DNA of 64,000 nucleotides, taken from contig OW028580.1 of the NCBI GenBank assembly GCA_932294295.1, positions 39,589,336 through 39,653,335 of the forward strand, given 5' to 3'. Under the pieces are notes generated by a model. That model saw nothing but the letters and a program-made list of their open reading frames with translations. It did no database searches and was not told the DNA's origin. Positions within the stretch are counted from its first letter, which is position 1; the number at the start of each line of letters is the position of its first letter. The position numbers were made by a program, and so were the translations under genes. The stretch comes from Alitta virens (lineage: Eukaryota > Annelida > Polychaeta > Phyllodocida > Nereididae). Positions 1-13,047 of this stretch are shown here, in pieces.

Positions 1-2640
1 GCAAATAAAAAGTAAACCAACTCATTGTTTACTCATTCACCAATTAGTCTGCATTTCGTAGCGAGGAAGCAATGCAAAAACAACATTCCTAGAAATTGTT
101 GTTGTTTCTGTTCGCCAACCATGCATTTCACAGACATAACAGCCATCTTCTGCTACCGGAAGTAGGTTCTTGCCACCAGTTTAAGAACTCAAGTGGTTGT
201 TTGGGCTGCTGAGTATAGTGTGGACTCCAAGAATTCTTCACATTGAGTGGGGAATATATACACACAGGAGTTTCATAACAACTGACAGTTAAATGTCAAA
301 CACGTTGCTAGAGTTGCCATAGGATCTGCCTTCGGGTATACCAAGGGGAAAATTGCTCTGTAAATAATGTGCTGTGCTTGACCACTGGGCTGTGAGTGGT
401 CACTACAGTGTGTGGTCAGTGCTCAGTAGCCATTGGTGGTCAAGTCAGTTATGATTGATAAGCTTGTTTTGGGTTTCATGCTACAATAAGGGTTCGGGTA
501 CTCATATGATTGATTTGAACATCAGAGTTAGAATTACCGTATTGTTTCGATTAAAAGCCGGGGTCTAAAATAGAAGCAGGTATAGTTTAGAGGTATACTT
601 TGGGCTTGTGTAAAATTGAAATTATGATTTTTAATTTCAAATTAATGCCAGTCAAAATGTTTAGTTAGGTTGGCCTACTTTCTATTCTGTGTTCTGCACT
701 AAAATATAGTTACATATTGTGTAAAGTATATATGATATAAGTATGTAGTTAGGCATTTTGGGTAGATAACTGAGATACTGAAACACCATTTATGATTATT
801 AGCACATTGAAAATTAACCCCAAAAAGTGGCAAAAACCTATAAATGCATTAAAACCTGCATAAGCTAAGTAACACTATTGGATGGAATCTTCACAGTAAA
901 AGTGCTTGGGTAGGAAGTTACATTGTATCTGAGATATACTCCACATAGTAAATAAGATTAGGTGAAAATGCCAAATATCTGGATGATAGGGTAGAGTGAA
1001 TTCGGCACAGGTGTATGCTCCATGGTGATGTATAGATGCTAGGAATTATGTAAATTACATGAGGAAATATCAATTTTAAAGTATATTAAATTCATGATAA
1101 TATTGGGCAGTAGCATCTCGCTATTAAGACCACCCTTGGTGCAGATTTTATTGCATGATCTTAATTAGGTGATAAATAATTAATAGGCCTAGTGGATGAA
1201 TATGATAAATCATACGTGTTATTGCCAGATATGAAGTAATTATGAAATATGATTTTTTTTTCGTTATCTTATTGGGAGGTTTGTGTTATCTATTTACAAT
1301 GCCATTATTCATCTCAAATGTATTACATTTTTTTGTATGTGTGAAGGCAGGAAAATCGTGCCACAATTATATAATTTTCTGTTATCATAAGGACATATAT
1401 ATAAGCCCTTTGGCTGTGTAAAATACAAATAAATTACGAGTGGGTCATATCGTAAGGTTTTTCTGTACATCATTAATATCACAGTCAAGTTATTATTAGT
1501 TTGTACATCAAAAGTATATTGTAATATTAATCCTAATATTGAAACTTGTAGTTGACTGCAGCAGTACAATATTGTACCCAAGTGATGTATGATAAATGTA
1601 CCCCATTCCACAGTGCTCTGAAGGGAGGGGCACAGAGAGAGGGTGATCAAGAGAGCAGGAGGGGATCTGCCATGGACCCAGCAGGAGGGGCAAAATATAA
1701 ACACCCCTCTCAACCCCCTGGGCGGCTTGCCCTTTGATCTTAGCTCTTATTACAGGTGTGATTACCTGAGTTGACTAAGTAGTCTGTAGCAAAGATAGAC
1801 AAAAGGTGTTTGAAGGTGTTTGAACAGGGCTTGTCATTTGCACCAGCAATATTGTTCGTGTTTTATAAGTAATATTGGTTTGCTGTAGAGATCTTCAGAT
1901 ACACTAATGCATTTATGTAGAATGGTGTATTTTATAAAATAGGCAATTCATTGATATGAGTAGGCCTACAGCATTCAGAATAACTTGAGTCTTAAGCACA
2001 AATAATGAATGGATAATGAATTAATAATGGATGAACGATGAATGAATTGTTTCTATCCAGCAAATTAGCTTAAAATTCATAATTAACAAAGAAATATTCA
2101 CCCACAATAGATAAGTAATGATATTTATTACCATGCAAGTATACTTTGAGCCTTTTCTGGCTTCATTTCACTGACACTATTCTGTCCACTGTTCTGTGGA
2201 CAACACTGTAAATAATGTGAAATCCTTACAAAAATATTTCTGGGTCTTCAGGCCAATATTGCAATTATTACTAAACGGGAAGAAATAGGAAGAATTGATT
2301 CATGTCATAATCTAGGACGAGATTTGCTTCCTCAGCCATCTCAGCCAGATCTATCAAGGTATTTTTGTTATCCAGCAGCACTTAGCAAATATTTATGCTT
2401 GGTGTCCCAGCTTATTTCTTGTTTTGCTAATTGCAGCTGCCCACTAGATCGGAGTAACGAGCCTGGCAGCTGGGAATTTTTTCAGTGTATTTTCTTAGGC
2501 CTTTTGCTATGGTCTTCGTTCCCTAAACATCTGTCAAAATAATACATACTGTGATCTGCCGTGAGACCTTAAACCTGTGGCCGCTCTACCTGTATTAAGG
2601 GATAGCAGAATATTGTTCTTTCAGCTAATTAGTAAACTTA
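1..2640. other. Non-coding stretch, probably FGFRL1 upstream intron
   Basis: AT-rich sequence with no exon I can support. No Ig1 or signal-peptide exon of the downstream FGFRL1-type gene is recognisable here, so those exons probably lie before the window. Short open frames at 1309-1737 and 2324-2542 have no family resemblance or splice context. Confidence 0.5.
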
Positions 2641-2648
2641 AGTTTCAT

Positions 2649-2698
2649 CACATGTCATACACATGATATTCACGTGACATTCACGTGCTGATCACATG
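2649..2698. promoter_or_regulatory. Array of five E-boxes at 11-bp spacing
   Basis: Five CANNTG boxes begin at 2649, 2660, 2671, 2682 and 2693: CACATG, CACATG, CACGTG, CACGTG, CACATG. The spacing is exactly 11 bp, about one helical turn, so all boxes face the same side of the DNA. CACGTG/CACATG are the sites of USF/MITF/Myc-type bHLH factors. It may be a true enhancer element of the FGFRL1-type gene or an 11-bp minisatellite that happens to contain the motif. The periodicity is seen; function is inferred. Confidence 0.5.
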
Positions 2699-4563
2699 TT
2701 CATTAGCCCTAGCGTTATCATCCACAAACCCCCCTATTGGGTAGAGTATTTACCCATGGATAGGGGGAGTTTGGGGTTGCTAAGGAGGTCATGGCGGCTG
2801 TTTTGAAGGGGTGTCCGAAGTCCCCTGAAAATGTTAACCACCCTTCCCCTATCAGCAATCCCTGTTTTCTATTCAAACACTCTGCAATGCCAAGAACTCT
2901 GGATAGATACAGATAAGGGAACTGTACACAGGATTTGACAATAATCCCATCTAAATGTATTCAGCTGGTCTGAGTCATCTTTTAGATCTTGTTGCTTGGA
3001 AACAGAAAAATAGAATTGTAAACCCCCTGTTTGCAAGCACACTGAACATTTCTGTATCAGTCATGTTCTATTTGCTCTTTGAGGTGACCTGGGCAAACTT
3101 GACTTTGTAGACAGAGCATTGGCTTACATTGCTGGTCCTGGGTGCACCTAAGTATGTCCTCACATATTTGATAAGTCTGGACATGCCATGCATATTTCCT
3201 TCAGCATTTTGGTAGTTCAGGTTTTGGATTGTTGTGTTAGTTCACAGAGCATTGTGAATTTGAATCTTTGCAAGATATTTGACTAGACAATGGGGAAGTT
3301 TGATAAAGACCACCCAATATTGTATGCATATTGTATGGCCACTTTCTAGGCCCCAAAACAGTAGAATCACAATTAAATTTTGACACTTTCTGTGGTGATT
3401 TTAGCCCACCTAATTATAAGACAACTTTGGTATGACCACCCCAATTTGAGGACTTTTCTAGGTACAAAAAGGGCCAAAAATTATCATATAATTTCATTAT
3501 CCAAATTTAGTAGCAATGGTAAGGCCATTTCAATGATTCCCATAATTACCCTATATGCACCTAAAGTTTACATACAACACTGAGGTCCTATAAATATATC
3601 CTAGACTTACACAACTAAATGTCCTTAAGCCTCAGGTCAGTCAGCTGCCATACATGTCATCATCTCAGGACACTAAATGCCTCAGAACAGCATGGCACCC
3701 TTAAAACAATATGTGAGTGAGACTCAAGAACAAGTTTTTCCCATTTTCCCACATTTGGTTGGTCTCCTGCCTTGCACTGGATGGGACAGGCTAGGTGTCC
3801 TGCTGGGACGAACCTTTGAACGGAATTGCACCATTTCAGTTGAAAAGTTTCACCCTAGGCACTCCGGTAGGGCATCAGGGAAAATCCATGCACATCAAAT
3901 GGGGTTAAACTAAGCTGCCCTCCACACTCTTTTGAGTGTTTTTGCCATCACGAATATTTCTCATAATGCATTATAATACTTCATATTGAAGTGGGGTGAT
4001 ATAAAGAATGATAGGTTACCCAAACAGGTTGAGCCAGGGAGCTGGTCTGTGTCCCACTACTGCCATGCATAAGCAGCAAAAACTTGCCTTAGAGGGCTGC
4101 ACTGTTTCATTATAGACCACTCTAATCAGTGTATTGACTAACGTAGTTTTGGGATGAAAATAGCTCGAAAGGTCAATCAATTATCTGGTGAAATGGTGAA
4201 ATATCTCCATGTACTCAATACATAACAGTAACAGCAGTCAGAACTTCGTGTATGCTTCAGAAATGCTTTGGCATTATGAGGTTATGCCATTTGATCAGGT
4301 GGGTAGGGAACAGGTATGAAGAATGCCCTCGTACCTGCTGACCTATTTCTTGATCTTTGACCTAATTCGTGACCTCTGACCCAGAGATCATGAGTACCTG
4401 GATGGACCCGCTGAGTTCAAAATGGACCTGGGGATGAAGCACATAGTTAGTGACCTGGTCATGGGGCTGGTCATGGACCCCCAGTGCCCTTTCCCAATGC
4501 CCCCATGCAATGCCCTCTTGGGGGTCTTGGGTCTTCATTGCCCTTTTGCATTTTGGGTATGTC
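2699..4563. other. Non-coding intronic or intergenic stretch
   Basis: No exon, RNA gene or clear transposon is recognised. There is local duplication of short words around 4430-4510 (repeated 'ggtcatgg'). Short open frames here look random. Confidence 0.4.
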
Positions 4564-4743
4564 CAGTGGCGGATTTTGAGGGGGCTGGTGGCTATCACTG
4601 CACTTTTCTCACATAAAACTAAATCTGTGTTTATCAAATTAAGATAAATTGGTGTTAGCTACAACAAGCCTTATTTCTCGATATTCTTCGAATTAGCTTT
4701 TCTTTTCTATCTTACTTTTTTTTCTGACCTATCTCCGCCACTG
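4564..4743. mobile_element. Small inverted-repeat transposon (hAT-like MITE)
   Basis: The left end reads CAGTGGCGGA and the right end TCCGCCACTG, a perfect 10-bp terminal inverted repeat around a 180-bp body. Ends of the CAGTGGCGGA type are common in hAT-family elements. I cannot see a convincing 8-bp target-site duplication in the flanks, so the family call is tentative. Non-coding. Confidence 0.5.
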
Positions 4744-6344
4744 GCACACCTCCAATCTCGGACCTCGCGATACCTGCACGCGAGTTGCACGAGACTTGGG
4801 TGGTCCAGGGTGTTATCCGCGTGGGGGAGCCGACAGCAAAAATGTCAGAGATCAAACATTTTTGGATCATGGCTTTAGATCACTGCCCAGGTCTCTTGCT
4901 GAGATCACACACAGTCTACCTCGAAATATCAAACGTGAACAGGCAATTATCTGAGATTACAGGGAAATTCCAACTCAGTTACTTGCACACTACATAAATA
5001 CTTGGGTTTGTCATATTATAAAGATTTATTCATCTATAATTCCAATGAGCATAACGGATTATTTTGGCGATATATATCTATTTCTTTGACCTGTGAATAA
5101 CATACATATCTGGCATGATTGCATTGATATTTGTGTATGTCAAAAACATTTTGCAGTATTATGAAGTATATTTTGAACATGGCTACTATTTATCATATAA
5201 ACAATCTTTTGTATTATTATGAAGCATGTATTATTTATCTTAGAACTGGGGTTGAGGGTGCAACAACAATCATTATAACATTGTAGGAAAAAATAATTAC
5301 AAGGAAATGAGAAAAGAAGATTGAAAAAGACATTTTAGGAGGTGGTCCCTTGATGTCTGATGTAGATTTTGAGGGGGCATCTCAAGTTGCACCATGGTGC
5401 ATTAAGTTCTGTGATTACAAGTATTGTGTGGGGACAGGATAGGTCTACTTGTCAAAGGATAGAATTAAGAAGGGAAATGTTAGCTAGGAAAAGGGAGGTG
5501 TATGTTTTTGTAGTGTTCTATTTCAATTAGAGTGGAATTTGGCATTATGTAGATTGTAGAATGTGCATGCTGTTGTGGATGTGGTCTAGTCTATGAAAAA
5601 TCGATATCACGGATATCTACATTTGTACTTTATAATAACTAGGTTAAAAAGGATCTTAATTGACCTTATGACCTCAAAAATAAATTTATAGTAATTTATA
5701 ATGATTATGTAGATCTTTTCAATTGGAAATATTGATTTGAAAGGATGAGTGTGGAAATAATGTATACATTTTTTGTAGAAAAAATTAGTTGGTGATATGT
5801 GCTCACAGGTGACTTCAACAGTTTACCAAGTTAACTAGAAAATATCAAAAAGGGATTTTATTTGTCCGGTAACTTCAATACAACGTCTGTGCTGTGTCTG
5901 CTCAAGCTGTACAGCTCTGAATGTTAGCTCCCAGCATCTACCCATACTCATAATGGCGTCTTTATTTTGAACTCTCATTAAAACCAGAGCCTTGGGGAGA
6001 CAAAATTTGTCTGCATTCAAAACCTACCATGTCTTTACGTAATGAGTATACCCCCAGGGTTCTAACGTATACTGACCCAGTGCCAAAACTCCTGATAATT
6101 TATGCTAATTTTATGCTAATTTATTCAAGGGGCGGACAAGCTGATTATGTCGTAATATTGACACGTGGTTTAATTATACACAACTGTGCAATTATTCAGT
6201 GTAGACATATTATACAGTGTCAAGATAGACATCTCTATTGACAATACTATCTCAAGAATTGAGGTTTTATTGCAAGCTCATTTGTACCTCATTTTGATTT
6301 TATTGTAGCTCATTTAGCCTCATTGTGGTTTCTGTTCTTTTCAG
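4744..6344. other. Non-coding stretch upstream of first visible FGFRL1 exon
   Basis: AT-rich and probably intronic. It ends in a pyrimidine tract and acceptor (ttcttttcag) just before the exon at 6345. No other feature is supported. Confidence 0.5.
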
Positions 6345-8712
6345 CTGATAACAACGACACCTCGTGGACACCCCCTCCATTAGATTATGACTATGATATG
6401 GAAGGCCTTGGTGGTAAGTTCATTTTGTCTTGAATATTAAAAGTCAGTTTATCTAGATAGTTTAAAACACTAATTGCATTTATTTGTTAATTGATGTGTT
6501 TTTAGCAACTGCCCACATTGCTAATGAACAAGTTGCCAGACCATGTACAATGTACATCAATGATATTTGCATAATATTATCTTTATTCACAGTTATTCCA
6601 AAGATAATCAAAAGCTAGTTTTTCATGATCTGCCTCAAACTTCTATATAAAATAACAATTTAATTTAATTGATAATACTACCACATTTTATTGGCTCATT
6701 CATGTTTACTTGTACTTTATATTGCTATAAATTATTAAATTACAATTTCATCTTTTTTTCTATCACAGAACCTCCAATGTTCATCAAACCTGAGCAGATG
6801 AGGCCTTCGAACTTAATGCGTCCGGCCGGTGGCTCCATTCGCTTGAGATGCAAAGCTTCCGGAAAGCCTAAACCCGCAATAGTTTGGTTAAAAGACAATT
6901 TACCCATCAGTCCGGAGACTCCGGCTGAGTTGGAAGCGGAATGGGGAGACGAAGAAGAAGGAGAGGACACGATCGCTGAATCTCGATGGACTCTTCGATT
7001 ACGCGGACTCGAAAAAGAGGACAGCGGACGATACACTTGTAAAGTGTTCAACTTAGCCGGAGCCATCAACTTTACTTACACTTTGGAAGTCATAGGTTAG
7101 TGTTAAAAAATAGAATGATTGTAGACAGTATAAGGAAGCTTGAATAATGAATATAAAACTGCTCTACATGTACAAAGTTCATATCATTTAATTACTCACA
7201 AAATCGCAAGAAGCACTTCCACATTTTACAGAACAGATTGAATTGAAAAATGTTCACTCATAGGTAATTAAGTTGCACAATGGGTTTGCTAAACATTTAT
7301 TTTGTATTTTTCAGATCGTTTATCACCTCCCATAGTCAGTGAACCCACCCCCATTAACAGCACAGTTGAATATGGAGGCACAGCTTCATTCCAATGCCAA
7401 GTCCACAGCGATGTTGAACCCACGATCCAGGTTGGTAGTTCATGCAGTATCCGCTAGGGGGTATCATGTCTGGTGTGCAGTTGTTACATTAATACCAGGG
7501 GCATGGAATAGAAAGTGCAGTACAGTACTTAGTATATGCAACAGTAAAAATATCTGCCAGTAATTAAAATAAAAGCAGGGAAACGTTGAATTTTTTATAT
7601 CAGAGTAAATGACCTTTTCATTAGTAACTTGTCCAACTTTACAAGAAGAATACCATGTTAATGAATGCTTCTAATGCAAAAATAGCTAAAAAATTAATTT
7701 TCTGTTTTTAGTGGTTAAAAAGAGTGGAATATGGATCTGGTCTGCACCTGAAAAATGCCACAATTACAGTTAAGGGCCAACAGTTCATTGTATTGAAGGC
7801 TGGCAAAGTTTGGTCCAAGAAGGATGGGTCATTCCTGAATAAACTGACCATTCCGCAAGTGAATGGACAGCACGCGGGCATGTACGTCTGTCTCGGTGCC
7901 AACTCTATGGGATTCAACTTCAAAAGCGCTCACTTAACAGTTTTGCCTGGTAAGTTTTGTTAATTATTGACTGTATTTGTCCTTGTCAATCAGTTTATAG
8001 TACCAGTAGTGAACTGTATTTGTCCTTGTCAATCAGTTTATAGTACCAGTAGTGAACTGTATTTGTCCTTGTCATTCAGTAGTGAAACTTGGTTTAATTC
8101 AAATGTAAAAACTACATCCAAACATGAAGCTATATTGTATTCTTTGTCTTTGCAGCTCATATAGACAGACCTCAACCAGAGTCCATCTTTAGCCTTCCGA
8201 TAATCATCGCCATCCCGGCTGCCGTCTTGGTCATCCTAGTCATCGTGACAATCGTTATCGTTATCAGGAGACAAAGACAGCAGACGCAGAAGAAACTCAT
8301 CCGCACCAGAGTCCCTCCTCCTCCCACATCACCGCAAAACGACAAACACGCGGAGCAGCAGCACTACTCCGCTCTCCAAGCGTACCACGCCGTACAGCGA
8401 GCACCAAGCCACGAGCGAATAATCAAACCGTACTCGGACATCCACTCGCATTCACATTCTGACTCTTCGCACAACCAACAACACACGCCGCCCCACATGC
8501 AGTATCAGTACCAGCAACCATACGCTCCACATCCACACCAGATGATGAACGGACACTCGCATCATCATCATCCCCAAGCAGTCGCGGTCTCCCCTCCTCA
8601 GGTACCGCAAATGCCATCCGTGCACAACATGCCACCGATACAACCACCACCTCCGATACAGACATTTCCGTACCACAGTCACACGAACCACTTGCATTAC
8701 GCCCCTTGTTAG
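6345..8712 (+). CDS. FGFRL1: FGF receptor-like 1 (FGFRL1), 3' part of gene, five exons
   Basis: Coding exons are 6345-6413, 6769-7095, 7315-7430, 7712-7949 and 8156-8712, joined by GT-AG introns with matching phases (1, 1, 0, 1), giving 434 codons and a TAG stop. The first exon encodes an acidic linker (DYDYDMEG), like the acid-box region between Ig1 and Ig2. The next gives Ig2 ([21 protein letters not shown]). Exons three and four give Ig3 ([27 protein letters not shown]). The last has a TM helix ([20 protein letters not shown]) and a His-rich cytoplasmic tail ending HLHYAPC. There is no kinase domain. Split Ig3, the WLKRVEYG signature and the His-rich tail are hallmarks of FGFRL1, a cell-surface FGF-binding decoy and adhesion receptor. 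Signal peptide and Ig1 exons are not in the window. Confidence 0.9.
7973..8090 (+). repeat. Short tandem duplication in FGFRL1 intron
   Basis: A unit of about 43 bp beginning 'ctgtatttgtccttgtcaat' occurs twice in full and a third time shortened, inside the intron between exons 7712-7949 and 8156-8712. Confidence 0.8.
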
Positions 8713-10210
8713 TCTTATGGGAACTTATCAATGACTTTTTAAAGAATTTCACTCATTTGTATATCACATGAACTGTTTATGATGTTGTGAACCAAGCCTT
8801 ATTAGGTGCTTGACAAACTTTAGCGAAACATTGCCTTTTATCCGATGCTTCGGCATTCGGCATCAAACAAGGACGTCGCTAAGACTCATGCTCTGGCAGT
8901 ATGAGTTCTGAATGAAAGACATTCTGACGCAGTGGATGGTTTTGTTGTCTCCAAAAAAGGGCATAATGTTAAAAAAGACTGTATTTATAGACTTCAATGG
9001 CCGGCATCCTCAGTCAAACTGCTACAGGTGTCGTTATGTATCGATAATCCCATAAACTGATACAACTGGTGATATTTATTACCAATAGCTACCAATGGTA
9101 CTATCTGAACGTTATTTCGAAGATTTAGATATTCTGAATGTCATATGTTGCCTTGATTTTTGCATTGCAGATGAATTCATAATTCTGATGTTGTGTGACT
9201 GTTTTCTGTCCTTTTTAGACTGCAATCAATTCGTAAATTATCACCATTCGAAAGTGCTCTAATAAGTGGTCTTAAAATCTTCCAAAAAGAGTGACCTTAT
9301 GTATCAATTTAAGTAGTTAAACATAGACGCTGCTCGTTAGGGCTTTTCGTATTTATAAAAAGCATTGTAAAATGTAAAGCATAGTGCCGATTAACTCACA
9401 TTAAAACTATATCTCAGGCCCTTGATATTAAAATAATTAATTAACGACTAACTAGGAGTCAGGGAGTGTTTATTGATACCAAGTCATGCATATTTTATTT
9501 TAATGTATTCAGAGACTAATTTGAATACTATAATTTATTAAATAGCACTGAGTGATATTTTGATTTGGGTAACATTTGAAAGAAGTATAAATGCAGTGAA
9601 AAAAAAAACACTGTGTATTGGACATTGTTAGATGTAATTGCATTGATGTTAATTGCAATTGTAGTTAAATCCATTGTGTTATTGTTACGTCACAATAAGA
9701 TGTAAGATTCATGTTTTTTTTTGCAATGCATCAAAAACGTGATTAGTGTAAAACTTGTCTTTCTACAATATTCATGAAAAAATCTTATCGTTTCTGAATT
9801 TTCATAATTTGGTTATTAATAAAAAATTGTCAAGTCAAGAAATTGGACATACAGAAAACTTACATTAAAGACAATATTGATAAATAATTTAATTTGAGAG
9901 GATTTAGTAAATTAACAATATCTCAATTGTTCCTTCCCCTGTTACCTGTATGAAGAAAGGGTTTATAAGCTATTGTATTGTCTTTTATGGCATACAATAA
10001 TTGTTCTATGTTGTGTTATATGTTATATAAGACAATCATTTTTTTCATGTTTACAGCCTTTGTGCTGACCTATACATAGCATTGTACAAAGTCTTGATAG
10101 TGAAGTACTTGTAGATATTAATGAATCTTTTGTGTTGTATATTTCTATATGTTGTTATATGAAGCTCTTTATGTTCCTTCTAAAAACAGAATTAAACTAT
10201 TATTATATAT
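8713..10210 (+). other. FGFRL1: FGFRL1 3' UTR (probable)
   Basis: About 1.5 kb of AT-rich sequence follows the stop codon with no competing gene. Candidate polyadenylation signals are AATAAA at 9818-9823 and ATTAAA at 10191-10196, the latter followed by a GT-rich stretch. A strong hairpin with a C(TTCG)G loop sits at 8842-8860. The 3' end is inferred. Confidence 0.5.
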
Positions 10211-10264
10211 ACTTGGGTGTTCATTAATTATGTTTGTATTACACGCACACACTGGTATACATTG

Positions 10265-10450
10265 GTTACAATGGATCGCCTAGACTACACCAAGCCTAAC
10301 TGGCTAAGGTGGTGGTTAGGTCCTCCAATCACCTTTCCTCTTCTGGTGAAAAGGGGACATATGGATATTCTCCACCCTTGAGCTCCGTATATGCTATTTT
10401 GATGGGTTCAAACCCGGCCTGGTCACTCTTTCTGGACCACACGTACACCA
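10265..10450 (+). mobile_element. tRNA-derived SINE copy
   Basis: A Pol III A-box-like stretch (TGGCTAAGGTGG, near 10313) is followed by a B-box GGTTCAAACCC at 10405-10415, the tRNA-like head of a SINE. The distance between boxes is longer than in a real tRNA and no cloverleaf can be folded, so it is not a tRNA gene. Confidence 0.5.
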
Positions 10451-11820
10451 AAACTCTGGGTGTTGCACTGGCTTAAATTGTTATCAAAATAATTACAATA
10501 GAAGCCCATATTAACTATTCAAGTGAATCAAAGTCAAATTTCCTAATTCTTATATTTTCTCTCTTTGAACAGGCTACCACAAGGTGGAGCCAGATGATGG
10601 TTAAGCACATGCTGCTACACCTAGCGGCAATGAGCCACAATGAGTTCCAGTGGTGGTTGAAGAGTACCAAAACATTTACTTATATATTTTAATGTACAAA
10701 TGGCAGCTGGAAAACAATAGAAAATTAATTCTTAATCCGTCATCAAATAATTTGAGACAAGTCTCATTATTAATTTAATTGAGGTTAATATCGGTGAAGT
10801 GTGGGATGATTTAGCACAAGGAAATTAGTAGCTCTGCACTGACAGGGCCTTGAAATTTTGTCAGGTTTTTGATCACCCACAATTCAAGCTAAATTGGTTT
10901 AATATTATTTTCTACCTGTCTTCATTTATTTTAGGCCCTAAATTAATAAAATATAATCATAAAGGCCATTTCCAATGAGAATTCAGCAAATTCTTAACTT
11001 CTTACTCAAGACTAGTGCTCCAGGTGGAAAAACAATACAATGCAAAAGAGCAATAAGCATTAACATGCGCTGAAAGATGATCATGATTAGTAATAGTGGA
11101 TTTTCATGAAAGGTTCTCTGTATTTCAACCAGGTGGCTAAAACAGAATACTGCAATTCCATTTGACTGAAAAAGTTCCCGCCCTTGACTGTGATTGGCTG
11201 AAGCCAAGTGCATCCTAGCAGCAGAATTTTTAGTACATTTTAATGTATATTTGACACTTTATCATTTAGTTGATTTTTGTTATTTTTCTGAGAAAGTTTT
11301 GGAATCAGTTAGTTATTACCTACTGTCTTGCTGAATTCAGGGTTGTTCCGTGAAAAGACTTTATTATTTAGCTTGATTGCAATAGGGGTCGGATTCATTG
11401 GGATCAATAGGCCTAAGCTTGCGAATAAACTGGTCAATATAAGCTCTAAGGCTGAATGGCAGGTCACATGACCTGACAGAGCAGTGACCTTTTTTAACTA
11501 ACTGAAAAGGGAGACAAAATGCAGGAGTGAACATGTGTTTGCACGAGTGTGTTGCTAAAAATAACAGCAGATGTGACGTGTGGGTTCTACGAACTAAAAA
11601 CAAATATTAAATTACCTTATTTTTTCATTGAGATTATGCACCCGGTGTTGATACATCCCCATAATAACAAACATGCGGCTGATGATTTTTTGCCACCATG
11701 TGCAATTTGTTGATTTATTATGAAGGTAGGGGAATGGTAGGCACATTATGTGTATGTTGTGCCTGGTGTCTACATGAAATTCACCTTAATAGTTAATTAG
11801 TTAATTTGTTGAATATAAAC
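10451..11820. other. Intergenic stretch
   Basis: No gene is supported. Frames on - at 10983-11213 and 11364-11603 lack family features. Confidence 0.4.
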
Positions 11821-12694
11821 TGGTCTTGACAAACTTTATTCCTGGTCTTGAAATACAATTTTCATGGTCATGAAAAACTATATTCATGGTCTTGACAAAC
11901 TATTTTCATGGTTATGACAAACTATATTCATGGTCTTGACAAACTATTTGCACAGTCTTGACAAACTATATTTATGGTCTTGACAAACTATTTGCATGGT
12001 CTTGACAAACTTTTTTCATGGTGTTGACAAACTATATTGCTGGTCTTGAAAAACTATTTTCACGGTCTTGACAAACTATATTTATGGTCTTGACAAACTA
12101 TTTGCATGGTCTTGACAAACTATTTTCATGGTCTTGACAAACTATATTGCTGGTCTTGAAAAACTATTTTCACGGTCTTGACAAACTATATTTATGGTCT
12201 TGACAAACTATTTGCATGGTCTTGACAAACTATTTTCATGGTCTTGACAAACTATATTGCTGGTCTTGAAAAACTATTTTCACGGTCTTGACAAACTATA
12301 TTTATGGTCTTGACAAACTATATTCATGGTCCTGACAAACTATATTCATGGTCTTGACAAACTATTTTCATGGTCTTGACAAACTATATTCCTGGTCTTG
12401 ACAAACTATTTTTATGGTCTTGACAAACTAAATTCCTGGTCTTGACAAACAATTTTCATGGTCTTGACAAACTATTTACATGGTCTTGACAAACTATATT
12501 CATGGTCTTGACAAACTATATTCCTGGTCTTGATAAACTATTTTCATGATCTTGACAAACCATTTTCATGGTCTTGACAAACTGTTTTCATGGTCTTGAC
12601 AAACTATATTGCTGGTCTTGACAAACTAATTTCATGGTCTTGACAAATTATATTCCTGGTCTTGGCAAACTATTTTCATGGTCTTGACAAACTT
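11821..12694 (+). repeat. 22-bp tandem repeat array with 110-bp higher-order unit
   Basis: About 40 copies of a 22-bp unit, consensus tggtcttgacaaactatttt plus two bases. Between 12020 and 12300 a five-unit block (110 bp) repeats: the variant tggtcttgaaaaac starts at 12041, 12151 and 12261. 22 is not a multiple of three, so no frame is kept. It is a non-coding minisatellite grown by unequal exchange or slippage. Confidence 0.95.
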
Positions 12695-12859
12695 TCTATA
12701 CATGGGACATTATATATTAGCCTCAAATAACTTCCATGGTCTGTTTGGGTTCACCAACTACTTCAGACTTGAAATCATAGCTATATTTACTAACTCCTAT
12801 CAGACTGTGTCTTGAATGACTGAGCTCATAGCCATTGTGTCTGTTTTAATGACTTGAAG

Positions 12860-13030
12860 TCCACACAATGTTACACATTTTACCCGATGGGTGGGGTTTT
12901 TACTTGCCTCAGCATAGACACCCAGTACAAGACACCTCTAATTCAATGTCTTATGCGATCGACATTCCAGCTGTGATGTAGCACATGAAGAGTATCCGTG
13001 GTGGAGATTGAACCCGGGACCCTCAGCAGA
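12860..13030 (-). mobile_element. 5'-truncated SINE-like fragment
   Basis: Read on -, a B-box-like GGTTCAATCTC lies near 13010 and is followed by sequence without coding potential. The expected A-box side falls where the 62-bp array begins, so the element seems cut by the array. Weak call. Confidence 0.3.
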
Positions 13031-13047
13031 GCTGGCCAATATGGAAT

